Part shown: positions 1 to 10,640 of the stretch, in pieces | Numbering within the stretch: the first letter of the stretch is position 1 | Layout: each line of letters opens with the position of its first letter | Origin: Taxillus chinensis | Lineage: Eukaryota; Streptophyta; Magnoliopsida; Santalales; Loranthaceae | Length of the DNA: 64,000 nt | Assembly (NCBI GenBank): GCA_023512835.1 | Contig: CM042085.1 | Location: forward strand, 37,092,324 to 37,156,323 | Direction of reading: 5' to 3' | The notes under the pieces: model-generated | What the model was told of the DNA's origin: nothing | Seen by the model: only the letters and a program-made list of their open reading frames with translations | Databases searched by the model: none | Position numbers and translations under genes: made by a program

Positions 1-399
1 CTAGCCTTTTACATTCCTGTCAGCTCTAGGCTTTTAATTTTCAGTATCTTTGCATCGTAAGCGGTAATCTTCCAACCTCTGCAATGCATTGGAAGCAAGT
101 AATCCCCTTGCCTCTGCGAAGTCTCTCATGTCAGCTCTAGGCTTTTAATTTTATGTCTTTATCCAAATCAACCTTGTAAGTTTCCCGTTCTCTATTACCA
201 CATGTCTGTCCTAAACCCCAATCCACTAAGCTTCTAGGCTTTTATTCGAGAAAATCTTAAGTTCTAGCAAGTACTTTGATTCCCAGCAGAACCATCCCTT
301 GGCCACAGGTAAGCCAGGTAAGCAGTCTAACCCGTCCAAAACAAGTCTGTCCTATCTTTGTGCACCATTTGCACACAAACGATACACAAAGAGGGCAGC
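1..399 (+). repeat. 3' UTR tail of Tat/Ogre element A with ~132-bp tandem repeat units
   Basis: The first ~200 bases are one complete and one partial unit of the tandem repeat that is better preserved at 41079-41930 (shared words such as CAGCTCTAGGCTTTTAATTT and GCGGTAATC). The stretch to 399 matches the sequence just before the 3' LTR of the second Tat/Ogre copy (about 41930-42164) and ends in a purine-rich GAGGGCAGC tract at the LTR border. No coding sequence is seen. The element body lies outside the window. Confidence 0.75.
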
Positions 400-1436
400 T
401 GTTGGACCCTAATTTGTTCGGGTTGGACAAATTTTATCAAACACAATTTTCTTCCATGCCACATTGATTTGTTGAAATTTTGCAGAGCGATAGAGTCGTT
501 ACCCATGAGCCACAAATGGCCAATTTTGAAAAAATTATTTAAAAGGTCTCCAAATGCCAACAAGTCGGGCCTGGGCGATAGAAAATCAAATTTGAGGATC
601 AACGCTTTCGACCACGTTCGCTTCCGAGGTCAAACGAAGGAGGTATGGTCAAAATGACATTCGGGCCGCCAATGAGGGTCAAAACAGTAATTAATTTTCC
701 AAACGGCACTCCGAGACAGCTCATGAACCTCATTTTCCTATTCTACTCATTGTTCTGAGAATTTTGACATATATATTGTATATATTTGCTTCCGGGGCCC
801 TTTTTCAAGAAAAATAAAAAAATAAAATCATCTTCGATAATAAATAATCGCAGTACAAGCTTGCTGTAAAAATTTGATCGTTTTCAAATAAAATTGACAC
901 GAGGTCGCTCGTCACGACGCCCCAAGTCCAGAAATAATTTTTCCCAGATGTTTTGAAATGCGGTTTGTCTTACTGATCCCGAAAACCAAAAGGCATCAGT
1001 TAAAAACCCAAAAAAATAATTTTTTCTGCTTTTCTTTTCTTTTTCCACCCAATCTACGCCACATGTCAGTCATCGATTGGCTGGAAAATAAACTAAAAAA
1101 ATATATAATACAAAAAATCAAAAAACAAAAAATCAAAATCAAAAATCGGTCGATCTTATCCTCTTCACAAACCTTTTCGTCTTCTTCTTTTCTCTCTCCA
1201 TCCTCACCGCGTCCGCATCCCTGAAGCCACGCAACCGACGCTGGTGCGCCGGAGGACCACCGGACGAACGACCAGCTCCACGCCAGCCTACCCTTCCAGC
1301 GCGTCAAACCCAGCCAACTTAACCATGATCGCCCGAACCATGGTTTTTCCCCTCTCTCAAACCAAACCTCACCTCTAACCCATGACTGAGTCCAGGCCAC
1401 CGCTCCACCCTCCACCTCAAACCCTAACGCCTCGCC

Positions 1437-1443
1437 TATAAAA
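1437..1443 (+). promoter_or_regulatory. TATA-like box of Tat/Ogre LTR
   Basis: TATAAAA follows a C-rich stretch and precedes a pyrimidine-rich leader. The equivalent position in the other full LTR (43252) is TATAAAG. Conservation in two copies supports an LTR promoter, but no transcription start can be seen. Confidence 0.5.
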
Positions 1444-1976
1444 CCATTTTCTCCTCTCGCTCCTTCTTCCTCTCGGGTTTTCTCTGGCCAGCCCAAAAAA
1501 AAAAACGAAGTCAATTACCATTGCTTCCTTCGCTCTCTCGTCTGCCTATATCCTCTCCGGCCAACCCCAAAAATTCTAATTATCACAACCAAACCCAGAA
1601 AATCCAGACCTCTCTCGGTCCTCCTTGGCGCGCACCAAACCCATCCCCCTGGTCCTCTTCTCCCCGAGCAATTAGAAACCCGTATCACGACCTCCATTGT
1701 CACGCCCCGGTTTTCCAACCCGAGGAGACCGGAACGTGACCCTCCCTTTACCCGGGTTTGGATAAAGGGGTGGAACACAACATACACTTCAGAAACCAAA
1801 ATCACACAATTATTTAATTGAAACCATATGCCTTTATTATGTTTCAAACTTCATTACAATATCTCCCCGCTGGGGTTACAATGCCTCAACAAAATTACAT
1901 AATGCAAATAACACAAAACAAAGCCACAAAACAGAACTCTTCCACCTTGGTGTTCCCACCTAACGCCCGTAGGTTC

Positions 1977-2716
1977 CTGCAAGAAAGCACACCATAGTAG
2001 GAGGGGTGAGCATCCACAGCTCAGTAGGGATCAAGTCTCCCCAACCCATCCCATGCTCCTAGCATCTACATGTCATGTGTACAAGTGCGGTGTCATGTTA
2101 CAATAATTTCAACAAACAATAACAAACCACACCAATAGTTACAATTCTCTACCACACAAGCCACAAGTGATTTAACCGCCTCTCAGGCATAGTTTCCACA
2201 GTCAGTCTCACTGACATTAACTCAGCCTCTCAGGCTCCACAGTCAGTCTCATTGACATCAACTCAGCCTCTCAGGTTCCACAGGTACACAAGCATTGCCT
2301 CAGCCTCTCAGGCTTCTTAGGCTCCACAGACAACAACAAACATTTAACATATATCTCAGTTATTCAGGCATAACAACAAACACTTAACATGCATGTCCAC
2401 CCTGGTATAACCTCAAACACCTAGCATGCATATCCTCATAGACATTACATCAAACACCATTCAGGCATAACCACACTGGCATAACATCAATCGCATAACA
2501 TGCATGGCCTCACAGGCATAATATCAAACACCTAGTGTGCAGTGCCACACAGGCCTAATCTCAACCCCATACATGCCACTGAAGGCCAACATTCATATAG
2601 GAGGTCACACCTATATGAATTTACATATAGATAGTATAACAATAACAGTAGAAGCTCTATAAATCCTCTACACAGGGCCTAACCCCAGAACAGATCAGGT
2701 GAGACAGAACCCCTAC
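1977..2716 (-). other. Candidate intron inside the solo chromovirus LTR
   Basis: In element orientation the donor is CAAG/GTAGGGG and the acceptor TTGCAG/GAACCT. The exon after the acceptor contains GCGTTAGGTGGGAACACC, which recurs in the other LTRs. The same donor and acceptor pair is seen at 8048-8757. This is an inference from site conservation, with no transcript evidence. Confidence 0.4.
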
Positions 2717-2877
2717 CTTGGAAACGTCCTCCTGCTCTTGCTCCCACGCTAGACGCCGTCCTCCCCACGCAAGATGTTCCGGCAGCAAGCCAGCAGCTCT
2801 CCCTCCCTCTCTCACTCTCTCTCTGCGACGGCTGGTGGAGCAACAAACCCTAAACCTAAAACAGAGGGCTCTTCATC

Positions 2878-2956
2878 CTTATATAGACAACACAACATTA
2901 AAATGACGTAGTTTTGATTAAGTGAATCCCAACATCAAAACAACGTAGTTTTGATT
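2878..2956 (-). promoter_or_regulatory. LTR promoter: two ACGT palindromes and TATA box
   Basis: Two copies of a CAAAAC-ACGT-GTTTTG-like palindrome (about 2898-2918 and 2934-2955) lie ~36 bp apart, just upstream in element orientation of TATATAAG (2878-2885). The arrangement repeats in the LTRs at 7317, 26701 and 33131. ACGT cores are typical of plant bZIP binding; the function here is inferred. Confidence 0.6.
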
Positions 2957-5643
2957 ATACAAGTTGCAACCTTTTCGCATCCATACTCGACAAAATATCC
3001 ATAATTCCAACATGGTCCTTTGGGAAAAGATAATTAGAATAACAAAACTAAGGTAACCATGCAAAAACATGACCGCACGCCAATTTGAACGCCAATTCCC
3101 CAATTGGCGTGCAGCTCCAAAAGCACTCAAACTTTACCCCAAGCCTCCTTGCATCTTGTAGAGGCCTGAGAAGCAAAAATATGCTTGCACGTGAAATGGG
3201 TGAATTCACGTGCAGCTCCAAATGCTCTGAAATTTCTGTGGTAGGTAGAGGACCTCATTCTAAGCAACTTTTGTTCTTGCACGCCAATTGTTTGAGGCCA
3301 TCTACTATATCAAAAGTGAGCTCCAAAATCTGCCGAAACAGCTTAAAACCGCATGTATATGCATAGCATCTTCCTAGGGCATAAATGCACGTTATCACTT
3401 GTCACATGCACCTCCCAAAAGTCCCCTCTTGGGCTCATCTCTTACCTTAAACTTGTGCACCAACATCCAAGGTGTTTGTGGTTAACCTCTTACACACGGG
3501 TCATTACATCCATCTTCAGACCCTTTCCTCCTTCCATCTCCAAACCCTTTCCTTTTTCCACAACACCAAAACCAGACGCCCATCCTCCCCTTTTGTCGGC
3601 ACACCAGTTGCTGGTCACCGTGGAGCTGGACTCGATCGATGCTGCGTTGGTGCATCCATCTGCCGCTCGTCCCATGGCCACCAGGAGAGGCAGAGGATCC
3701 CCAAGACCATTCCACTACGGCATGATTGTTCAACAGAGGTACAAAGGGGGCAACACCAGAGTTATCAAGGAGACAGAGGGCATTCGGTTTGCACCCCGTT
3801 CACCGTTCGATCGTTCATTTGGAAGCCAGTGCAAAGGACACCCTGTTCCTGCGTGAGAAAACGGGCGTCGCCTACATCCTCGGTAATGTCCCCCTTTCTG
3901 ATAATGTGTTGGTCTTATGATTTTTTCTGTCTGGGGAGGTTAAATCATGTGTTTGTATGGGTTTTATGAACGTTGACTGATGTTATTCATGCTATTTACT
4001 ACATGCTGATTGATGCTATTCTATGCTGGCATTGCTGTGATTTCTGGTAATACGTGTGCATGTGTTCGTGGGGAGAGCTGATTACTTTGCGTGATTATGT
4101 AGATGTTACTGATTCTGTCTGTAGTGTTTGACTGGTAATAGATCTACACGGTCTTTTGTTTACTTTCCATTCTGTCTAGTATATTGTTTGTGTTCCTCAG
4201 TTTGTGGCCGTCCTTTTCTGCCTTCCGAGATGATGAATGTGTGTTTTCAACAACAAAAAAAAAAACAAACGCATTTGCCAAAACGCTTGAATATGAATGT
4301 CTTACTCTATTTTTGTTTCTAAGAGAAAAAGCATGAGAAAGGGGTGTCTGGTTTCCTATTTGGTTGTGTGGTTCACTTCTCCTGGTTTTGGGTCATTCTC
4401 ACCCGGTCCTTCAGCCCATCATTTCGGTCTGTGATTCACTGGATATTTGGTTTCTCGTTTATTTGTTTGTTTGTCTATGGTCTATTTGGCTTTTTTTTTT
4501 CTGTGATCTCTTTAGGATTACTGTGCTTTTGCTTACCGTTTTCTCCCTCTTTTTTGTGACTACTGGTTGTGTCTGGGTTGGACGAGTTCATTGCATGAGG
4601 GCCATTTCTTCCTGCTGCCTGCATCAAATTGGCTTGGTGGTCATCCTGAGTATTGTAAATGTGATATGTTTGGGGTCTAAATTATTTTGGGTTGTTGTTG
4701 TTTCGTTTCAGGCCATAGTTTTAGGCCAAAAATGATTTTGTAATTATGGGTCTCCTACCTAACATCTTGTATTATGTAAACAAAGCTCATGAAAAAAAAG
4801 AAGAAAAAAAAGAAAAAAAAAAAACATAGAGAAAAAAAAGGGAGAGCTTGTTTTTTATTTTTGTGAATGGCACCTTCACACACATCACATTTGCTTTAAT
4901 TATTTATGCATCTTTTTTTTTAAGTTGGTTTTAAAAAAACAACAAAAAAGATTTTTAAAGAGTGTTTTTTAAGAGTTTTTTAACAAACAAAAAAAGTTTC
5001 CCCAGACAAAATAATAATAATAATAATAGTTAGGCTTTTTCAACGCTTGAATTTTTTATAAAATCTAGGCCTTTTTGTTTCTTTTTACTTGGCCTTATTC
5101 TTTTTTCTCTTTACTCACTACCCTCACATCATTGCATACTTAGATTAACACTAGCATATAACTTAGACATAAGTTTGTTTCCCTAAGCTAAATCTTTTTT
5201 AGATAACTTAAACATTAAATAAAATTCCTCTAGAGATTTAGGGATTGAGTTTAAAAATGTTAGGACTTCCTTTAAATGCCTAAGACAAATTAAATTTTAT
5301 TTTAATTTCAACAAATAGAGTAAACTTTTAGGCCATGTGCAAAATCAACATCACTTCAAAATTAGTCAATTTTAGGAAAACAGTTAAAACAAGTTAAAAA
5401 CCTCCAAAATCCTAAGATAGGTACCGAAAGGGCATCATGGGGATGTTAGTCCTTCCCTATGCGTAACAAACTCCCGAGCCCATCCCCTAGCGGCATTAGA
5501 TCAATTTTCCTTTAGGTGGCCAACCGCACCCCAAAAACGGTTGGTGGCGACTCCGTATTTTCATCACCATTCAAATGATGGTTGGGGGGGGGGGGATTGC
5601 ATCCCAAAAGCGGTTTCCCCCCGGACGAAATCCAGTGATGACA

Positions 5644-6321
5644 GTACTGAATAATGAAAAAGAATCCCGGAATAAATTTGAACCTAAATCTGATGATGGG
5701 ATATTTGTTGGATACTCTTTACATAGCAAGGCTTATCGGATTTTCAATAGAAAACTTTTGAAAGTTGTAGAATCTATCCATGTGACTTTTGATGAAGCTA
5801 ACACGGATTGGTCGAAAGTTAGTTCTTCAAGTTCTAATGTGCAGGATCAAGACGACAACATTGACTACTCAAAGTTTATGAATGTTCCTGTCACTTCTAC
5901 TGACCAACCATGTGGCACCAATGAAGAACGAAGAAATGATGCAGATGATGCTACGGATGAATCGGACTCGGGACTTCCACATAACTCCGGATATATTCCT
6001 TCGGATATTCAAAATACCGGAGTACCTTCCAGTCCATCCGGACCAGTTGATACGGAAATGAACAGTAAGGGAGAACCTCAAAATACTCCAGAACCTATTA
6101 ATTTGAATAATGCTGGCCCGGAAGAAGCTCAATCAGTGGACGACCAAGGACCACCTAATCTGACAGAGCTTCAAATCATTGAGTATTCACCACCACTTGC
6201 TCAAAACTATAGGTGGACTCGAAGCCACCCTCAAGAACAAGTGATTGGTGATCCTACTGTTGGTGTTAGAACAAGAGTAGCCACCTCCAACATGTGCCTC
6301 TACTCATGCTTTTTGTCGTAG
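5644..6321 (+). pseudogene. copia integrase C-terminal / linker fragment
   Basis: The frame begins abruptly after the Tat/Ogre LTR end and encodes the integrase-to-RT linker of a SIRE-like copia polyprotein: an NKFEPKSDDGIFVGYS block, then a Ser/Pro/Asp-rich linker, then the QNYRWTRSHP and GDPTVGVRTR blocks that also occur in the copies at 17000-17700 and 55550-56200. It lacks gag, protease and the integrase core. It ends at a TAG at 6319-6321 where the other copies are open. This is a detached fragment and not a gene. Confidence 0.85.
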
Positions 6322-7260
6322 ATAGAGCCAAAAGTGGTGGAAGAAGCTCTTCAAGATTCAAATTGGATAGACACCATACAGGAAGAGTTAAATCAGTTCA
6401 AGAGGAATAATGTGGGGACTCTTGTACCAAGGCCAAAGTTTCAACAAGTCATTGGAGTTAAATGGGTGTTCCGGAACAAACTTGATACGGATGGAATCAT
6501 AATCCGGAACAAAGCCCGACTGGTAGCCAAGGGTTATCGTCAAGAAGAAGGAATAGACTATGACGAAACCTTTGCCCCAAGTGGCGGACTTGAAGCAATC
6601 AGAATGTTCTTGGCATACGCTTCATACGAAAACTTTAAAGTTTATCAAATGGATGTCAAGAGTGCATTTCTGAATGGAGATCTTCAAGAGGAGGTATATG
6701 TTGAACAACCTCCAGGCTTCGTTGAACCAAAGGCTGGACATCTGGTCTACAAACTAAGGAAAGCCTTGTATGGATTGAAGCAAGCTCCAAGAGCCCGGTA
6801 CGACACACTTTCGGAATTCTTACTTGCTCACAACTTTCAAAAAAGGAAGATTGACACCACGCTATTCTTACGAAAAGAGAAGGGACATACTCTGATCATA
6901 CAGATCTACGTGGATGATATCATTTTCAGATCAACTAATCCGAAACTTTGTGATGAGTTCGCTAAGTTGATGACTGGCAAGTTTGAGATGAGTATGATAG
7001 GAGAACTGTCCTACTTCCTTGGGATCGAGGTCAAACAACTAAAGAAAGGGATCTTCATCAACCAAGCTAAGTACACTCGTGACTTAATCAAGAAGTTTGG
7101 TATGGAAGGTTCATCTCCTGTCAAAACTCCAATGCCAGTCAGTGCCAAGTTAGACCCAGATGTTGATGGCAAATTAGTGAATGTGACTGAGTACAGAGGG
7201 ATGATTGGATCCTTGCTGTATCTTACAGCAAGTCGCCCGGACATAATGTTTGCAACTTGC
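6322..7260 (+). pseudogene. copia reverse transcriptase fragment (YVDD)
   Basis: The open frame from 6334 encodes the start of RVT_2: the [37 protein letters not shown] and YGLKQAPRA blocks, with the catalytic YVDD box near 6910-6921. Relative to the other copies, 'PVARLEA' reads 'PSGGLEA' near 6580. The copia homology stops at about 7260, within the ATC block that precedes RNase H, and chromovirus sequence follows in the same frame. RNase H is missing. It is non-functional and belongs to the same family as the pol of copia-1 and copia-2. Confidence 0.9.
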
Positions 7261-7316
7261 AGCTTTAGTGGCATGTTATTTCTTTTCGAGGACGAAAAGT
7301 CTTAAGGGGGAGAGGA
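7261..7316 (+). mobile_element. 3' end of chromovirus internal region with polypurine tract
   Basis: It contains TTTCGAGGACGAAAAG followed by CTTAAGGGGGAGAGGA directly before an LTR that begins TGTAATGACC. This is the usual end of Del/Tekay-type internal regions: the last pol codons, then the polypurine tract. Only 56 bp of the internal region remains. Confidence 0.8.
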
Positions 7317-7740
7317 TGTAATGACCCGTGTTTTGGGATGTGAGGAGTTAGTCACAGTTACGCCTTTTGGGTGGCAATTGTCGGGTTTTTGGGAGTTTTA
7401 TTCCCGCACACATTACCTAGAACACTTTGTATGTTGATGAGCAAGCATGAGGCAAGAGATGAGCCCAAGAGGACACTTTTAGAGGGTGCACGTGACAATG
7501 GTTTGTCACGTGCAGTGCTATTTTTGCATGGGAGCCTTCCAAACTTAGTTCTAAAGCTTGTGGCCAAATCCTAGGGCAATTGGAGCTTGCACGGGACAAT
7601 GGTCTTTGTCATGTGCAACTATGTTTTTGCACCATCACCTTGGTTTTGTTATGCTGGTAATCTTTTCCCAAAGGGCCATGTTCGAATTATGGGTATTTTA
7701 TCCTATGTGGATGTGGGAAGGTTGTAGCATGTTCCATTTA

Positions 7741-7818
7741 TCAAAACTACGTCGTTTTGATGACGGGGTTCACTTATCAAAACTACGTTGTTTTGATAAG
7801 TGAGGTCTATATAAGGAG
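7741..7818 (+). promoter_or_regulatory. LTR promoter with paired ACGT palindromes and TATA box
   Basis: TCAAAACTACGTCGTTTTGA at 7741-7760 and a longer TTATCAAAACTACGTTG...GATAA palindrome at 7774-7799 precede TCTATATAAGGA at 7807-7818. Both boxes have an ACGT core flanked by A4 and T4 runs. The same pair, with the same spacing to TATA, is present in three other LTRs in the window. Confidence 0.65.
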
Positions 7819-7876
7819 GAGGAGCCCTCTTTGTTTTTAGTTTAGGGTTTTTATTGTTAGCCACCGCAGCTGTCGC

Positions 7877-7916
7877 AGAGAGAGAGAGAGTGAGAGAGAA
7901 AGAGAGGGAGAGGGAG

Positions 7917-7966
<50 letters not shown>
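7877..7966 (+). repeat. (GA)n microsatellite in LTR leader
   Basis: About 90 bp of almost pure GA repeat lies ~60 bp downstream of the TATA box. The related LTRs have shorter CT tracts at the same place on the opposite strand (27905-27930, 34401-34430), so the GA tract is an original leader feature that has expanded here. Confidence 0.9.
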
Positions 7967-7968
<2 letters not shown>

Positions 7969-8047
7969 CTCCTGATCGCTGCTATGGTGATTCGTGTGGG
8001 TGGATGGCGTCTAGCGTGGGAGCCAGAGCAAGCAGGATCTTCCTGAG

Positions 8048-8757
8048 GTAGGGGTTTTATCTCTTATGGTATCCATTCCGGGGTTAGGCCCTGTGGTAGG
8101 TGAATCATGGTTTGTTGTTATTATATATATATGTAAATTCATATAGGTGTGACCTACTATATGTATGTTGGCCTTCAATGTCATATTTTGTTTGGATATG
8201 ATGTTGAGTCCGGGGTCTGGGAATTTTCGGGTTCGTTCCCGGGGCAGAGGACCCTAGGGGCCATTGGGCCATTTGCGCTATTCGTTCCGTGGTGAGATCG
8301 TTAGAGTTAGTCCTGCAGTAGGACCGCGTGGGGGAAACTTAGAGTTTCCAGGGTAGTTGCGTTGATATAAAAAAATTATGCTTGATATGATATCTATGTG
8401 GATGTGATAATTATGGATTGTGTGTGGATTATTGGATACAAGTGTATAACTAATGTGTTGTGAATGTGACTATGTGTGCTATGTGGTTATGGTGGCCTGT
8501 GTGGCTGTGTTTGTGGAGGCTGTGTGGCTGTGGATGTGGAGCCTGTGTGGCTGTGGCTGTGGTTGTGCTTGCCCTTGTGGCTTGTTTGTGTTGACATGTT
8601 TTTAAATGTTGATTATACATGTTTATATAATATTGCCATGGCACTGCACTTGAGCACGACTTCATATAAATGCTAGGAGCATGGGATGGGCTGGGGAGAC
8701 TTGATCCCTACTGAGCTGTGTTGCTCACGCCTCCTACTGTGATGTGTTTTCTTTCAG
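8048..8757 (+). other. Candidate intron within chromovirus LTR
   Basis: The donor is CTGAG/GTAGGGG at 8048. The acceptor is TTTTCTTTCAG/GAACCT, ending at 8757 after a pyrimidine tract. The downstream exon carries CCTACAGGCGTTAGGTGG, shared with every chromovirus LTR here that reaches this part. Length is 710 bp. If spliced, the leader would join directly to this block. Inference from sequence only. Confidence 0.4.
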
Positions 8758-9081
8758 GAACCTACAGGCGTTAGGTGGAAACCCAAGGTGGAAGACCGTA
8801 TTTGTTATTTTATTGTTTGTTTTCAATTATGTTATTTTGGAGAAAATGATGTAACCCCAGTGGGGAAAGATTATAAAAAGGGTTTTGACTGTAATAAAGA
8901 CATGTTTGGTTTGTAAACATTTATTGTGGTTTGAAATTAATAATATGATTTTGTTTTTGTGAATATTTATTGTGGATGTGCGTAAAGTCCTGTGTGGAAT
9001 TAATCCCAACCCCTTGCCTATCGGGTGGGTAAAGGGGAGTCATGAACCGGTTTTCTCAAGTTAGAAATCCGGGGCGTGACA

Positions 9082-9439
9082 TCGGCAAACAGAGGCCCTC
9101 TTGAAGAAATACAATTTCCAGCATCACGTCTCTCTTCCTTACCATCCACGAACCAGTGGACAAGTTGAGATGTCGAATAGGCAGATTAAGTGGATTCTTG
9201 AACGAGTGGTTGGCTCTAAATGCAAAGATTGGTCTTCAAAGCTCCAAGATGCATTGTGGGCCTACAGAACCGCCTACAAAACCCCTTAGGGATGTCTCCT
9301 TACCAGCTTGTGTTTGGTAAGTTGTGCCACCTTCCCGTGGAGCTTGAACATCGAGCGTTTTAGGATGTTAAAGCCTTGAACTTTGATTATGGGGCCGCCG
9401 GTCAGAAAAGACTCTTGCAGCTCCAAGAACTTGAAGAGG
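9082..9439 (+). pseudogene. Athila-type Ty3/gypsy integrase fragment, part 1
   Basis: The translation carries the Athila integrase signature: [17 protein letters not shown] (the catalytic Glu region), the [13 protein letters not shown] block, a SPYQLVFGK segment and a LPVELEHRA segment, then LLQLQELEEV. Frames shift, and stops occur near 9287 and 9361. The N-terminal half of the integrase is absent because the chromovirus LTR ends at 9081. It continues at 22531 after the copia-1 insertion. Confidence 0.88.
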
Positions 9440-9762
9440 TCCGCTGATGGTCCCTTGGAGCCTAAAGGGGGGGGGGGGGTGAATAGGCTTTTATCGAAAC
9501 TCTTTCATTCTTTTAAGGCACTGCACTAATCTAGTTAAGTGAAAGAATCACTGCGAAAGATAACCAGATAGTGGAAGTATTTTGTTTTATTATCAAGAGA
9601 TAATTACAACAAAATAGAAGCAACTCTCTTACACTCTGTTTTACAAAAGGGATTCCCACACTAGCCTAGTTTGTATCTTTGAGCTCTTGTACATGCACAG
9701 AATTAATTCAGGCTAATTCACTCTCCTTTTGCCCCATCTTTTTTACACATATACAAGTATGG

Positions 9763-9771
9763 ATTTTTATA
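9763..9771 (-). promoter_or_regulatory. TATA-like box in copia-1 3' LTR
   Basis: The minus strand reads TATAAAAAT. The 5' LTR has TATAAATA at 21429-21436 in the same context (CAAACG upstream on the complementary strand). Confidence 0.5.
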
Positions 9772-10067
9772 CAAACGTTCCTAAGAGACAACCTCGGAAC
9801 TTGAAGTTCCAGAATGCGTTCAGCACTAACTGTTCCTCGGTAATCTCTCTGTCTTGACTGCTGCGGCTTGTGGAGCTCAAGATCTTGGGTTTGAAGAATA
9901 TAAGTGCATTTGTGAGTTCCCAAATACAATTGAGGTTGTGTCCACATATCCGGGTAATCCACGTGTAAGATTCTTCAGGGATTCAATAAGTTTGTCTTAC
10001 ATCAGGACGCCACGAGCTGATAACTTTAAATGCGGTGAGTTGAAGTAGTGTCTTCTTGGTCCGGTGT

Positions 10068-10640
10068 AATTTTCCTTACTCCGTGTCAGTGGTTGCTTAC
10101 TCCGTATCTATTTAGTACTGGAATCCTTAGTCCGTGACAGCGCTTTCTTACTCCGCATGTAAGTTCCTTACTCCGTATGTAAGTTCCTTACACCGGGCGA
10201 GTCTTGAAAAGTCGGATGACTTATTCCGTGTCAGCGCTTTCTTACTCCGCATGTAAGTTCCTTACTCCGTATGTAAGTTCCTTACTCCGTATGTAAGTTC
10301 CTTACTCCGGGCGAGTAAGATATCCGGATTCCTTACTCCGCATCTAGTTTCCTTACTCCGTACGAATAAGGACTCGGATCCTTATTCCGCATCAATACTT
10401 CCGTACTCAGCATGTATGAAAGACTCGGATGCCTTACTCCGTGTCTTCTTCACTTTAGTTTGCTTGAGGGGAAGACTTAACTATTTAACTCCATTTCAAT
10501 CCTTTTGCTTCGTGCGACCTCGTTGACCAAGACTCTTACTCCGCATTAGTTTGACTTAGTCCGTTTGAGGTACTTAGGAACATATTCAGCAATCCGTAGC
10601 CTTTAAGTTCTTAGTCCGCACGAATGTTCCTTATTCTGTA
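10068..10640 (-). repeat. CTTACTCCG-motif array in copia-1 LTR (U3)
   Basis: About 20 copies or near-copies of CTTACTCCG (CGGAGTAAG in element direction) are spread over ~570 bp. They are often followed by TATGTAAGTTC or CATGTAAGTTC and separated by 10-40 bp. The matching array in the 5' LTR lies at 21738-22320, and diverged arrays occur in the copia-2 LTRs. The position upstream of TATA in element direction makes it U3. Confidence 0.8.

Larger units (their letters stand above)
1698..3508 (-). mobile_element. Solo LTR, Del/Tekay-type chromovirus, TSD TCCAT
   Basis: On the plus strand it reads TGTCACGCCCCGG to GGGTCATTACA; in element orientation it runs TGTAATGACC to GGCGTGACA, like the LTRs at 26701-28622 and 33131-35129. 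It is flanked by a perfect 5-bp duplication, TCCAT, at 1693-1697 and 3509-3513. With no internal region, this is a solo LTR left by LTR-LTR recombination after insertion into the Tat/Ogre LTR. It contains the family's paired ACGT palindromes (2898-2955), a TATATAAG box (2878-2885) and a candidate intron (1977-2716). Confidence 0.93.
400..5643 (+). mobile_element. 3' LTR of Tat/Ogre-type Ty3/gypsy element A (interrupted)
   Basis: It begins TGTTGGACCC and ends GTGATGACA, as do the LTRs at 24011-25114 and 42165-62241. Without the nested solo LTR (1698-3508) it is about 3.4 kb, which is long but normal for Tat/Ogre elements. Position 400 follows a purine tract and a tandem-repeat 3' UTR, so this is a 3' LTR. 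It has a TATA-like box near 1437 and long poly-A/purine tracts around 4790-4850 in its second half. The last ~240 bp, with the words GGCATCATGGGG and GCGACTCCGTATTTT, are well conserved between copies. Open frames here (996-1514 minus, 4344-4735 plus) resemble no protein I know. The right-hand duplication is lost because a copia fragment abuts at 5644. Confidence 0.8.
7317..9081 (+). mobile_element. 3' LTR of Del/Tekay-type chromovirus
   Basis: It starts TGTAATGACCCGTG right after the polypurine tract and ends GGGGCGTGACA; length 1765 bp. It shares with the minus-strand LTRs at 1698, 26701 and 33131 the paired ACGT palindromes, the TATA box, a GA-rich leader, a candidate intron (8048-8757) and the conserved block at 8758-8800. 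Its 3' part (GGGTGGGTAAAGGGGAG) is closer to the LTR starting at 63466. Sequence to the right is Athila integrase, so the element had inserted into an Athila copy. The 5' side and left duplication are lost. Confidence 0.85.

Noticed and set aside
996..1514. 172-codon minus-strand frame in the Tat/Ogre LTR
   Set aside because: Low-complexity Trp/Arg/Glu-rich then Phe/Ile-rich translation of LTR promoter sequence, not preserved in the other LTR copy at 42760-43290.
3353..3969. Frames of 165-167 codons crossing the solo LTR border
   Set aside because: They run from chromovirus LTR into Tat/Ogre LTR across an insertion junction and have no conserved motif.
7854..8051. Arg/Glu-repeat frame
   Set aside because: Pure translation of the GA microsatellite.
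10068..10640. Regularly repeated short motif resembling a CRISPR-like array
   Set aside because: Units are 9-30 bp, irregularly spaced, imperfect and inside a retroelement LTR of a plant genome.
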